A DNA stretch of 64,000 bases. Source: DTWD01 sp963662965. GTDB taxonomy: Bacteria > Acidobacteriota > Vicinamibacteria > Vicinamibacterales > UBA8438. Of this stretch, positions 1 to 8,602 are shown in pieces. How positions within the stretch are numbered: position 1 is the first letter of the stretch; each line of letters begins with the position of its first letter. The notes beneath the pieces were generated by a model. It did not search any database. It had not been told where the DNA came from and saw nothing but the letters and a program-made list of their open reading frames with translations. The DNA lies in assembly GCA_963662965.1 (NCBI GenBank), contig OY759970.1:2356001-2420000 (forward strand). Reading direction: 5' to 3'. A program made the position numbers and the translations under genes.

Positions 1-1352
1 CTGGCCCTCGAGGCTCCGGGCTCCCGCGGTTCCACCCATCATTTGCGCCAGCTGCCGTGAAATCGCCAAGCCGAGGCCAGTGCCACCGTAGCGCCGCGTC
101 GTCGACGTGTCGGTTTGCGTGAACTTCTCGAACAGACCGTCGATCTTGTCGGTCGGGATGCCCATCCCGGTGTCTTCGACCGAGAATTGAACGATGCGTT
201 GGTCATCCTTCTCATCGATCAACTCGACCTCGACGAGGATGTGGCCGTCGCTCGTGAACTTCACCGCATTGCCAATGAGGTTGGTGAGCACCTGCTTGAT
301 GCGTGTCGGATCGCCCAGCACGTGGTGCGGGACGTCGGGTGCCGTCCTGACGTCGAGCTCTAGACCTTTTTGACCTGCCCGCGGGGCGAGCATTTCCGCC
401 GTTTCGGCAATCGCCGTGGTCAAGTTGAACGGAACGCGCTCGAGGGTGAGCCTGCCCGCCTCGATCTTCGAGAGATCCAGAATGTCGTTCAGGATCGTGA
501 GGAGCGAGTCCGCCGAGTCTCTGATCGTCTTGGCGTACATCCGCTGGTCACGTGACAGAGGCGTGTCGAGAATGAGGTCGGCCATGCCAATGACGCCGTT
601 CATCGGCGTGCGAATCTCGTGGCTCATGTTCGCGAGGAAGTCGCTCTTCGCGCGGTTCGCCGACTCGGCCTGCGCTTTCGAATGCCGAAGCTGCTCGGAC
701 TGGTCCTCGAGTTGCGCAATGAACTCCTTCGCGACGTCGACCACCTGACCGGTGCGCGTGCGAATACGCTCGGCCGTCCGCGCGGTGAAGCCATGTAGAG
801 GCCGAGGCATGCGACCGACAGCATCTTGGCTCCCTGCGCCGCCCAGCTGAACGAACGGCCGTCAACGTACTGCACGACAAGCAGCATCATCACGAACGCG
901 GCGAGCATGATGCTCGTGAAGAACAAGACCCGATACGAGTTCGTGTTCGACTGGTCCGCCGCCCGCGCCAGCGGAATGAAGAACAGTCAGCTCTGCTCGG
1001 CGCCGGCGAAGTAGACGATCCCGGTGATGACGAAAATATCGACGGTGAGAAACACGTCGCCGAGGCGCCAGCGGGGGAAGCGTGCGTACAGGCGATGCAG
1101 CACGATCCACGTTGCGACGGAGTAGCCGAGCACCCCACTACTCACGGCGAGGAACTCTGCGAGGACGAACTGGTCCTGGATGAAGATGTTGTGCGCGGCC
1201 AGCAGCATCAGGAGCAGGACGTAGCCGCCTATCCGCAGCGACGGGATGGCGCGAACCTGCAGCCGTTTCGATCGTTCCGCTTTGTGCCGCTGCGCGACGT
1301 GCGGATCGAGGTCGATAATGCCTTGGCGTCCGTCATTCCTGAGATCGGTCAT
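1..1352 (-). pseudogene. Membrane histidine kinase, disrupted and cut by the window edge
   Basis: The reverse strand encodes a sensor kinase. It has an N-terminal hydrophobic region of about six segments, then a HisKA domain with the phosphoacceptor motif MSHEIRTPMNGVIGM (around 580-640), and an ATPase domain with the N box and the G1 box DTGMGIP near 165-185. The protein runs off the left edge, so any receiver domain is unseen. The likely start is the ATG at 1352 (MTDLRND). Two lesions are visible: an in-frame TGA at 987-989 within ..GAEQS*LFFIPLARAADQ.., where a Trp codon is likely, and a one-base frameshift near 786-798 before the dimerisation domain. As written it would yield only about 121 residues of membrane domain. 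Either it is a pseudogene or the sequence has errors. Confidence 0.8.
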
Positions 1353-1356
1353 CGTG

Positions 1357-1442
1357 TAGTGGCCTGTCCTCGTCAAATCAACGCCACCCCGTGGGCGGCG
1401 CATCCCGCCTGGCGGCGTTGATTTGACGAGGACAGGCCACTA
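1357..1442. mobile_element. TA-bounded palindromic element (MITE-like), copy A
   Basis: Perfect inverted repeats of 29 bp (1357-1385 and 1414-1442), beginning TAGTGGCCTGTCCTCGTC, flank a 28-base centre. Both ends are TA. This fits target-site duplication by IS630/Tc1-mariner type elements, although no transposase is present. The centre contains GCATCCCGCCTGGCGGCG, which also occurs inside the palindromic element at 18958-19133. It sits just upstream of the kinase start codon, so a kinase transcript starting beyond it would carry a very stable 5' hairpin. Confidence 0.65.
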
Positions 1443-1460
1443 GTCGGACGGACGGACGCC

Positions 1461-1512
1461 AAGAAAAAGACCACGCGCGCCTGCGTCCGTCGACGCAAGC
1501 GCAGCGTGGTCT
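1461..1512 (-). terminator. Rho-independent terminator of rpsU
   Basis: On the reverse strand AGACCACG (1512-1505) pairs with CGTGGTCT (1475-1468), with further internal pairing of CTGCG/CGCAG type. A run of T residues (TTTTTCTT) follows directly. It lies 18 bases past the rpsU stop codon, the right place and orientation for its terminator. Confidence 0.75.
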
Positions 1513-1530
1513 CAACATCGCACGACGGGT

Positions 1531-1728
1531 TTACTCTGAGTCGCGCCTCATCTTCTTGCGGGAACGCTTCCGCGCCAACGCCTGTTTGGTGCGACGCTTG
1601 TCACCCGGCTTCAAGTAGAAGGAGTGCTTCTTGATGTCCTTGATGATGTCTTCCTGCTGGACTTTGCGTTTGAAGCGTCGAAGGGCGCTCTCGATCGATT
1701 CACCCTCCTGAATTCTGACTTCAGCCAC
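1531..1728 (-). CDS. rpsU: Small ribosomal subunit protein bS21
   Basis: A 65-residue basic protein of the 30S subunit. It shows the bS21 signature: EGESIESALRRFKRKVQ near residues 8-24, then a Lys/Arg-rich tail ending RKRSRKKMRRDSE. The family is normally 58-75 residues, so the GTG at 1728 (VAEVRIQ) is the natural start. A GTG at 1740 four codons earlier is also possible, but it lies almost on top of the GGAGG purine run. The upstream 5' leader contains a small hairpin (CCGTCC/GGACGG, 1771-1787). The gene is divergent from purD and has its own terminator. bS21 takes part in translation initiation. Confidence 0.9.
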   Translation of the reverse strand: MAEVRIQEGESIESALRRFKRKVQQEDIIKDIKKHSFYLKPGDKRRTKQALARKRSRKKMRRDSE

Positions 1729-1819
1729 GCGCGAATTCACCCCCTCCACTGACCCAGATATGCCTGGTATCCGTCCTTTCCGGACGGTTTGGTATGCTAC
1801 GCTAGGTCCCTTTGGCCGG

Positions 1820-1840
1820 CCTAGAATCATCGATTCTAGG
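1820..1840. promoter_or_regulatory. Perfect 9-bp palindrome between rpsU and purD
   Basis: CCTAGAATC and GATTCTAGG are separated by ATC, giving a 21-bp dyad in the middle of the divergent rpsU/purD intergenic region. The size and placement fit an operator for a dimeric regulator. It does not match a purine box that I recognise, and no regulator is assigned. The region between the two start codons (1729-1940) otherwise holds only a small hairpin at 1771-1787. Confidence 0.4.
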
Positions 1841-1940
1841 TTGAATCACGGCCTCCCGTCAAACCGAGGATCGGTGGACCGACCTGGCGAGGGTTCGCAG
1901 GGCTGTCTCTGTAACTCATTGTTTTAGAGAGAGATAATAG

Positions 1941-3257
1941 ATGAAGGTGTTGGTCGTGGGGAGCGGTGCTCGGGAGCATGCGCTCGTCATCAAGCTTGCG
2001 GCCGAGCGGTGCGTGGACACGGTCGTGTGTGCGCCCGGCAACGCCGGAATCGCCCACGAGCCGTCGACCCGCGTCGTGCCCGTCGACCTCACCGAACCGG
2101 CAGCCATCCTCGCCGTCGCCGAGTCCGAGGCGGCCGACCTCACGGTCATCGGTCCCGAGCTGCCACTCGCCCACGGCGTCGCCAATCTGTTCGCGGCACA
2201 CGGACGTTCGCTGTTCGGTCCCATGAAGGCGGCGGCGCAGCTGGAATCGAGCAAAGCCTTTGCTAAGGCGTTCATGGCGCGCCATCACATTCCGACCGCG
2301 CCGTTCGAAGTCTGTACAGATGTCGAGCCGGCGCTTGCCCTGATTGACAGCGGGCGCTTCGGTCTACCGGTGGTGATTAAAGCTGATGGTCTCGCTGCCG
2401 GCAAAGGGGTCACCGTGGCGGGCGACGCTGCAGAGGCCGAATCGGCGATACGGAGCGCGATGGTCGACCGGCGCTTCGGCGATGCCGGTACGAGCATCGT
2501 CATCGAGGAATGCCTGTCGGGGCCCGAGGTGTCCTACTTCGTCATTACCGACGGGCGTCGGGGTCTCGCGCTCGCGTCCGCGCAAGATCACAAGCGCGTG
2601 TACGACGGCGACCAGGGGCCGAACACGGGAGGGATGGGCGCGTTCGCGCCCAGCCCGCTCTTCACGCCGGACGTCGAGCAGCGGGTGAGGCGCGAGATCG
2701 TCACGACGACGATCGACGGGATGCGCGCGGAAGGACACGAGTATCGAGGCGTCCTGTACGTCGGGCTCATGCTGACCGAGGACGGACCAAAGGTGGTCGA
2801 GTTCAACGTCAGGTTTGGCGATCCCGAGGCGCAGATTGTGCTGCCGATGGTGGAGAGCGATCTCGCGCCGGTGTTACTCGCGGCGGCGAACGGCGATCTC
2901 GGTGAGATCAATGAGGCCGCGTGGCGCATCAGCTCCGACTCGCACGTCGGCGTCGTGATGGCCTCAGGCGGGTACCCCGGGAAGTACGAGACGGGTGTGC
3001 CGATCACGGGGCTTGATGCCGCGGCCGAAGTGCCCGGCGTGCGGGTCATTCATGCCGGCACGGCGTTGAAGGACGATGCCATCGTGACCAGCGGCGGCCG
3101 AGTGCTGACGGTGGTGGCCCGCGGCGCCGGGTTCGAGGATGCGATCTCGCGCGCGTACACGGCGGTGGAGCGCATTGCGTTTGAGGGAAGTCACGTGCGG
3201 CGGGACATCGGACAGAAGGCGCTCGCGGTTCGGGGCAGTCAGCCCCGTCTGAGGTAA
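1941..3257 (+). CDS. purD: Phosphoribosylamine-glycine ligase (GARS)
   Basis: The 438-residue enzyme uses ATP to join glycine to 5-phosphoribosylamine in the second step of de novo purine synthesis. The N-terminus MKVLVVGSGAREHAL is the family hallmark. The ATP-grasp core follows with VIKADGLAAGKGV near residue 142, NTGGMGAF near 230 and EFNVRFGDPEAQ near 285. Length is typical and the gene looks intact. The start has a weak purine-rich AGAGAGA upstream. purE follows after 9 bases, so the two form a purine operon. Confidence 0.96.
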   Translation: MKVLVVGSGAREHALVIKLAAERCVDTVVCAPGNAGIAHEPSTRVVPVDLTEPAAILAVAESEAADLTVIGPELPLAHGVANLFAAHGRSLFGPMKAAAQLESSKAFAKAFMARHHIPTAPFEVCTDVEPALALIDSGRFGLPVVIKADGLAAGKGVTVAGDAAEAESAIRSAMVDRRFGDAGTSIVIEECLSGPEVSYFVITDGRRGLALASAQDHKRVYDGDQGPNTGGMGAFAPSPLFTPDVEQRVRREIVTTTIDGMRAEGHEYRGVLYVGLMLTEDGPKVVEFNVRFGDPEAQIVLPMVESDLAPVLLAAANGDLGEINEAAWRISSDSHVGVVMASGGYPGKYETGVPITGLDAAAEVPGVRVIHAGTALKDDAIVTSGGRVLTVVARGAGFEDAISRAYTAVERIAFEGSHVRRDIGQKALAVRGSQPRLR

Positions 3258-3266
3258 GAATAGGGC

Positions 3267-3770
3267 ATGGCTGACCGACAGGTACAGATTTTAATGGGAT
3301 CCGACTCGGACGCCACGGTCATGCAGCGGGCGGTCGACGTGCTGACGGAGCTCGGCGTGACCTCACAGATGACGGTCGCGTCGGCGCACCGGTCGCCGGA
3401 CCGGGTGAAGCGGATCATCGACGAGGCGCCGGCCAACGGCGTCAAGGTGTTCATCGTCGGTGCCGGCGCAGCAGCGCATCTGGCTGGCGTCGTCGCGGCA
3501 CACTCGACGCTGCCGGTGATCGGGGTGCCGATCGATTCGTCCCCGCTCCAGGGGTGGGACGCGCTTCTGGCCACCGTGCAGATGCCGCCCGGGGTGCCGG
3601 TCGCGACCGTGTCGGTCGGAACGGCCGGTGCGGCCAACGCGGCAGTGCTCGCCGCGCAGATCCTGGCGTTGTCCGACGCCACGATTGCCGCGACGCTCGC
3701 CGACTACAAGGTCAAGCTGGCCGAGAAGGTCGAGAAGGCGGCGGCGAAGGTGGAAGGCGGAAAAGCCTAA
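3267..3770 (+). CDS. purE: N5-carboxyaminoimidazole ribonucleotide mutase
   Basis: 167 residues. PurE moves the carboxyl group of N5-CAIR to C4 to form CAIR in purine synthesis. The class I signature GSDSDATVM lies at residues 11-19, with SAHRSPDR near 46 and the conserved GVPIDSSPLQG.DALLATVQMP region near 90. The C-terminus is a Lys/Ala/Glu-rich tail not needed for catalysis. No purK is in view. The stop overlaps the stop of convergent argF by a few bases. Confidence 0.95.
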   Translation: MADRQVQILMGSDSDATVMQRAVDVLTELGVTSQMTVASAHRSPDRVKRIIDEAPANGVKVFIVGAGAAAHLAGVVAAHSTLPVIGVPIDSSPLQGWDALLATVQMPPGVPVATVSVGTAGAANAAVLAAQILALSDATIAATLADYKVKLAEKVEKAAAKVEGGKA

Positions 3771-4726
3771 TCTTCAAACAGCATCACGAGGAGCGCCTTC
3801 TGCGTGTGTAGGCGATTCTCGGCCTGGTCGAAGACGACCGACGCGTCGCTGTCCATCACCGAGTCGGTCACTTCCTCGCCGCGGTGGGCCGGCAGACAGT
3901 GGAGGAAGCAGGCGTCGGGCTTGGCGTGGGACATGAGCGTGTCGTTGACCTGATACGGCGCGAAGAGCCGCCGGCGTACCGCGACTTCCGCTTCGCGACC
4001 CATCGAGGTCCAGACATCCGTGTAAATGGCATCCACGTCTTTGACGGCGGCGAGCGGGTCCCGGAACCTCGTGAGCTCGGCGCCGTTTCGGGCGACGCGG
4101 CCCACATCGGCGTCGACACCCGACGGGAGCTCGAATCCCTCCGGAGACGCAATCCTCACGTTGATCCCAAGCATGACGGCCGCCTGGGCAAACGAGGTGG
4201 CGACGTTGTTACCGTCGCCGACGAACGCCACGGTCCGACCGGTCGTGTCGCCCCATCGTTCCTTGAGCGTCAGGCAATCGGCGAGCGCCTGACACGGGTG
4301 CTCCTCGTTACTGAGCGCGTTGATGACGCGAAAGTTCTTGGTGGCCAACGCGAGGTCGGTGAGCCGAGTCTGTTCGTAGGTTCGCACGACGGCGCCGGCA
4401 ACCCACCTCTCCAGGCTCCGCCCGACGTCGGCGAGCGATTCGCGTTTACCCAAGGCCACATCGGCGGACGGGTCAATGAAGTTGCCGCCGAGCTCCCGAA
4501 TCGCGATCTCGAAGGTCGAGCGGGTCCGCAGCGACGGCTTTTCAAACAGCAGCGCGACGTAGGTGCCTTGGAGCGCTGCCGCTGTCGGGGCTTCTTGGCC
4601 GAGGGCGCGATCCCGCTTGACGGCGGCGGAGAGCGAGAGGCTGTGCTCAAGGTCGCCGGGCTCGAAGTCGAGCACCGAGAGAAAGCATCGTCCCTCGAGC
4701 GGACCGCCGCCCGCGGTCGGAGTCAT
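3767..4726 (-). CDS. argF: Ornithine carbamoyltransferase
   Basis: About 319 residues. It makes citrulline from ornithine and carbamoyl phosphate. Visible motifs are the carbamoyl-phosphate site SLRTRSTFE, EEHPCQALAD, and the HCLP motif FLHCLPAHRGEEV near the C-terminus. The start MTPTAGGGPLEG at 4726 gives the usual length; an upstream in-frame ATG would add a non-conserved extension. It is the last gene of the argC-B-D-A-J-F operon, 14 bases after argJ, and converges on purE with a four-base overlap. Confidence 0.95.
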   Translation of the reverse strand: MTPTAGGGPLEGRCFLSVLDFEPGDLEHSLSLSAAVKRDRALGQEAPTAAALQGTYVALLFEKPSLRTRSTFEIAIRELGGNFIDPSADVALGKRESLADVGRSLERWVAGAVVRTYEQTRLTDLALATKNFRVINALSNEEHPCQALADCLTLKERWGDTTGRTVAFVGDGNNVATSFAQAAVMLGINVRIASPEGFELPSGVDADVGRVARNGAELTRFRDPLAAVKDVDAIYTDVWTSMGREAEVAVRRRLFAPYQVNDTLMSHAKPDACFLHCLPAHRGEEVTDSVMDSDASVVFDQAENRLHTQKALLVMLFED

Positions 4727-4740
4727 CGATGACACGGTTC

Positions 4741-5973
4741 CTATGTCCGGTAGTCCGCGTTGATGTGCACGTACTCCGCGCTGAAGTCGCAGGTCCACAT
4801 CGTCGCCGTACCCGACCCGCCCGTGCCGAGGTCGATCGCCACCTCGACTTCGTCGCCAGCCAGATGTGCCGCCGCGTCGGGTTCCCGGTCGGCGAAGACC
4901 GTGGCGTCGGCGAACAGCGTGGCCGATCCGATTCGGACCGCCGTCCTATTCTGATCGAAATCGACACCGGCGCGTCCGGCCACGGCCACAATCCGTCCCC
5001 AGTTCGGGTCGCCGCCGTTCAGTGCCGTCTTGACCAGCGGTGAGTTGGCGATGAGCCGTGCCGCCCGCCTGGCGTCATCGTCGGAGGCCGCGCCGGTGAC
5101 GATCACGGTGGCCAGCTTGGTCGCCCCCTCCCCGCCGCGGACGATCTCGCGCGCCAGCCACGAGCAGACGGCGTGAAGACCCTGGATGAGGGCCGAATAG
5201 GTCGTGTCATCTTCACTGTCTGTGTCGGTGATCGTCACGCCGCTGGCGCCGTTGGCCAGCATGAAGACCGTATCGTTGGTCGACGATTCGCCATCGACGG
5301 TGATGGCGTTGAATGTCAAGTCGGCCACTTCACGCAGCGCCCGTCCCAGGAGTGTGGGCTCCACCTCCGCGTCGGTCGTGAGAAAGCCGAGCATCGTCGC
5401 CATATTGGGCTCGATCATGCCGGCGCCTTTCGCCATGCCGCCGACGGTGAACGTACTGGACGGCGTGGCGACGGTGACGGCCCGTTCCTTGGGCGAGACG
5501 TCAGTGGTCATGATCGCCTCGGCCGCCTCGCGATGCACATCCGGTTGGAGCCGGCCCGCGGCCGCGCGGATGCCCGCGCCGACCTTGTCGGTGTCGAGAC
5601 GCAGGCCGATGACGCCGGTTGAGGCGACGAGAACATGGTGCGCCTCGCACCCCAGGGCTCCGGCGGTCTCGGTGACCATGGCGCGCGCGGCGACCATGCC
5701 GTCATTGCCAGTGCACGCATTGGCGCACTTACTGTTAACGACGATCGCCTTCGCCGCACCGCCCGACTGCGACAGTTGCGCCCGCGACAGGACCACCGGA
5801 GCGGCGACCGCGCGATTGGCGGTGAAAATACCAGCCGCGCTGGCCACCGTATCTGACACGAGCAGCGCCAGATCGAGCCCAGACGGTTTGAGACCACACG
5901 CGACCGCCGACGCGCGGTAGCCGCGGGGCGCAGTGATACCGCCCTCGACGGTCGTAATGGTCGGGGCGCTCAC
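4741..5973 (-). CDS. argJ: Bifunctional ornithine acetyltransferase / N-acetylglutamate synthase
   Basis: About 410 residues. ArgJ transfers the acetyl group from N-acetylornithine to glutamate, recycling it. The autoproteolytic site that makes alpha and beta chains is visible as PNMATMLGFLTTDA, with Thr as nucleophile. NSKCANACTG and NGGDPNWGRI are further family motifs. The start is the GTG at 5973 (VSAPTITTVEGG), because translation overlaps the upstream GNAT gene by four bases (GTGA). The reading frame stays open further upstream, but that part is antisense-type sequence inside the GNAT gene. Confidence 0.94.
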   Translation of the reverse strand: MSAPTITTVEGGITAPRGYRASAVACGLKPSGLDLALLVSDTVASAAGIFTANRAVAAPVVLSRAQLSQSGGAAKAIVVNSKCANACTGNDGMVAARAMVTETAGALGCEAHHVLVASTGVIGLRLDTDKVGAGIRAAAGRLQPDVHREAAEAIMTTDVSPKERAVTVATPSSTFTVGGMAKGAGMIEPNMATMLGFLTTDAEVEPTLLGRALREVADLTFNAITVDGESSTNDTVFMLANGASGVTITDTDSEDDTTYSALIQGLHAVCSWLAREIVRGGEGATKLATVIVTGAASDDDARRAARLIANSPLVKTALNGGDPNWGRIVAVAGRAGVDFDQNRTAVRIGSATLFADATVFADREPDAAAHLAGDEVEVAIDLGTGGSGTATMWTCDFSAEYVHINADYRT

Positions 5974-6545
5974 GTCGGCTCTCCGGAGGTCGGCGGCATG
6001 TCGAGGACGACGGCGTATCGGTCGCAGCAGCGAAACAGATCGCACGTCTGACAATCCGTGGCGATCTTGTCCGGCACCCAGGGGTGCGGGACGATGGAGA
6101 AGCCGGCCTGGACGAACGGCCGAGGACGGTGCGTGAAGGCGCAGACGCGCGGCACTCGGTGCGTGACCGCCTCGGCGACCAGCGCCGCCAGGATCCGCGC
6201 GCCGGTCCCCTCGCCCCGCCGCTCCGCGGTGACCACGAGCGACCGCACCTCGGCCAAGGTGGTGCTGAGTCGCGCGAGCTCGCCGCACCCGATGACGCGT
6301 GCCGACTCAGTGGCGACGAAGAAACGCGGGATGTGTAGCTCCACTTCGACCAGCGGTCGCGCCAGCAGGTGCCCCGCCGCCAGGTTCTCGCTGATGAGCT
6401 CGTAGATGCCCGTGGCATCGTCAGCCGTGGCTGGGCGGAGGATCACCGTGTCCGCCTCCTCTTCCGTCACTGGAGGGACGGTGAATGTCGTCCCCGCCAA
6501 GTCAATCGCTCTGGTCACCTGTTTGTCGCTCCGGGTCGCCCTCAA
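5970..6545 (-). CDS. GNAT-family N-acetylglutamate synthase (ArgA-type)
   Basis: 191 residues with a GNAT acetyltransferase fold: ILRPATADDATGIYELI near residue 35, the beta strand LAEVRSLVVTAERRGEGTG carrying the acetyl-CoA pyrophosphate loop, and a C-terminal Cys cluster (CQTCDLFRCC). Its place inside the arg operon, between argD and argJ, and its similarity to the short GNAT form of ArgA point to acetylation of glutamate. It coexists with argJ, which can also do the first step if bifunctional. The first 25 residues are poorly conserved, so the true start could be a downstream GTG. Confidence 0.78.
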   Translation of the reverse strand: MRATRSDKQVTRAIDLAGTTFTVPPVTEEEADTVILRPATADDATGIYELISENLAAGHLLARPLVEVELHIPRFFVATESARVIGCGELARLSTTLAEVRSLVVTAERRGEGTGARILAALVAEAVTHRVPRVCAFTHRPRPFVQAGFSIVPHPWVPDKIATDCQTCDLFRCCDRYAVVLDMPPTSGEPT

Positions 6546-6548
6546 CGC

Positions 6549-7760
6549 CTAGCCGACCCTCGCGCCCGCGTCGACGAACGCGTCGCGCAGTCGGCTCAAT
6601 CCCTCGTCGATGTCGGCATCGCTGATCGTCAGCGGGGGCAGCAGTCGCACGACCGTGCCGGCGGTTCGATTGATGAGCAGCTTGCGACCAAGCGCGGTCT
6701 CGACCATCCGATCGGCGACCTCGACGTCGACCTCGATACCGCACATCAGTCCGGCGCCGCGGACCTCATGGATCGCCTCGCTCTCCGCCACGAGTGCTTC
6801 GAGACCGGCGCGTAGACGACCTCCCGCCTCCCCCACCCGTTCGATCAGCCCCCCGTCGAGCGCGTCGAGGAACACGAGCGCCGCCCGACAGGCCAGGAGG
6901 TTGCCGCCGTACGTGCTGCCGTGGTCACCATAGAAGACGGCGTCACCGACGGCGTCACTCATCAGGGCGACCCCGATCGGGACTCCGGCGCCAAGGGATT
7001 TACCGAGCGACATCAAATCGGGCTTGAGTCCAAGTGCGGCACCGTAGAACGGCTGCCCGGTGCGTCCGAGGCCGCACTGCACTTCGTCGGCAATCACGAG
7101 TGTGCCGGTCGCCGCGCACGCATCGGTGAGTGCCGTCGCCGTCGCGGTGGGAATCGGGCGGACGCCGCCCTCGCCCTGAATCGGCTCGACGATGACGGCA
7201 GCCGTCCGGTCGGTCACCGCGTCGACGAGTTGCCGGGGGTCGGTGGGCGAGACGAAGCGCACCCCCGGCAGCAGCGGCGCAAAGGGCGTACGGTACGGCT
7301 CGCCGGCCGTCACCGACAGCGATCCGTAGGTGCGCCCGTGGAACGCGCCCTCGAACGTGACGATCTCGTGGCGCTCCGTTGCACCGCGCGTGTACCAGTA
7401 TCTGCGGGCAAACTTCAGACACGCCTCGACGGCCTCGGTTCCGCTGTTGCAGAAGAACGCGCGGTCGAGTCCGGACAGCCGGGCGAGCCGGGAGGCCACT
7501 TCCGCCTGGAGCGGATGGAAATACAGATTGGAGGTATGGAGGAGCTCGCGCGCCTGCGCCGACACGACGTCGGCCAATCCAGCGTGAGCATGTCCGAGCG
7601 ACGCGACCCCGATTCCGGAGAGGAGATCCAAGTACTCTTGGCCCTCCTCGTCGATGAGGTACGAACCGGTTCCGCGGACGAACATCACGGGGATCCGCTT
7701 ATAAACCTGCAGCACATGTTCCGCCTCGGCCGCCATCACCTGTTCAGACTGTGTCGTCAT
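6549..7760 (-). CDS. argD: Acetylornithine aminotransferase
   Basis: About 403 residues, PLP-dependent class III aminotransferase. It converts N-acetylglutamate semialdehyde to N-acetylornithine. Key signatures are CNSGTEAVEACLKFAR near residue 103, the EPIQGEGG strand, ADEVQCGLGRTG, and the PLP lysine in SLGKSLGAGVPIG. The start MTTQSEQVMAAEAEHV at 7760 gives family length. It lies between argB (23-base gap) and the GNAT gene (3-base gap) in the arg operon. Confidence 0.94.
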   Translation of the reverse strand: MTTQSEQVMAAEAEHVLQVYKRIPVMFVRGTGSYLIDEEGQEYLDLLSGIGVASLGHAHAGLADVVSAQARELLHTSNLYFHPLQAEVASRLARLSGLDRAFFCNSGTEAVEACLKFARRYWYTRGATERHEIVTFEGAFHGRTYGSLSVTAGEPYRTPFAPLLPGVRFVSPTDPRQLVDAVTDRTAAVIVEPIQGEGGVRPIPTATATALTDACAATGTLVIADEVQCGLGRTGQPFYGAALGLKPDLMSLGKSLGAGVPIGVALMSDAVGDAVFYGDHGSTYGGNLLACRAALVFLDALDGGLIERVGEAGGRLRAGLEALVAESEAIHEVRGAGLMCGIEVDVEVADRMVETALGRKLLINRTAGTVVRLLPPLTISDADIDEGLSRLRDAFVDAGARVG

Positions 7761-7783
7761 CGTCCTTCGAGTCCCACGGGCTC

Positions 7784-8602
7784 CTACCGTGTCACCACGG
7801 TCGCCCTGACCGTTCGATCGAATAGACCGCGCCGCGGGTTTCGACCGTTGACGATGGCCACTTCGCTGACGCCGTTCTGGAGGGCCGCACGGCATGCGAG
7901 GAGCTTGGCGACCATCCCGGCGCTCGCGTCGCCTTTGGTGATGAGCCGCGTCACGGCGGCGTTGTCGACGACCGGGATGGTCCGACCCGCCGGATCGAGC
8001 ACGCCGGCCGTTCCGCCCGCGATGACGAGCCGGCGGGCACCGAGTCGCCCCGCCAAGTGGCCGGCCAAGGTATCGGCGTTCACGTTGTAAAGCTGTCCCC
8101 GCGGCCCCGCGCTGATACTCGCGACGATCGGCACGTGTCCCGCGTGGAGCAGGTCGAGGAGGACGGCGGGCCTACCGGTGTCGTATGGCCGTCCGACATG
8201 TCCGAGGTCGACCGCCCTGCCGTCGGCGGCGCGGTACGACCGCTCTCGCCGCACCGGTGCCAGGAAGGCGTCTGCCCCGGTAAGCCCGACCGCGCTGGTG
8301 CCGGCGGCCCCCAGCGCGGCGACGAGCCGCGTGTTGACACGTCCGGCCAGCACGCCGACGACGACGTCGAGGGTGGCGTCGTCGGTCACGCGGAGCCCAT
8401 CGACTGCATGCTTGGGGATGCCAAGCTGGGCCATGTCTGCGTCGACTTCGCGGCCGCCACCATGCACAACGACCAGCGGCTCGCGTTCTCCGAGGTCTGC
8501 CAACGTACGGGCCAATCGCCGTAGTTGCGTGTTGTCATCGATCAACTCACCACCGAGCTTGACGACCGTTGGCCGTCGCGCCCGCGTTGCGCGATCGGTC
8601 AC
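7784..8602 (-). CDS. argB: Acetylglutamate kinase
   Basis: 272 residues. It phosphorylates N-acetylglutamate, the second step to ornithine and often the arginine-inhibited step. The amino-acid kinase fold shows the N-terminal VVKLGGELID (ATP lysine), the VVVHGGGREVD loop, VGLTGADA and NVNADTLAGHLA. The start overlaps the argC stop by four bases (ATGA), so the two are translationally coupled. Length is near the family norm. Confidence 0.94.
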   Translation of the reverse strand: MTDRATRARRPTVVKLGGELIDDNTQLRRLARTLADLGEREPLVVVHGGGREVDADMAQLGIPKHAVDGLRVTDDATLDVVVGVLAGRVNTRLVAALGAAGTSAVGLTGADAFLAPVRRERSYRAADGRAVDLGHVGRPYDTGRPAVLLDLLHAGHVPIVASISAGPRGQLYNVNADTLAGHLAGRLGARRLVIAGGTAGVLDPAGRTIPVVDNAAVTRLITKGDASAGMVAKLLACRAALQNGVSEVAIVNGRNPRRGLFDRTVRATVVTR

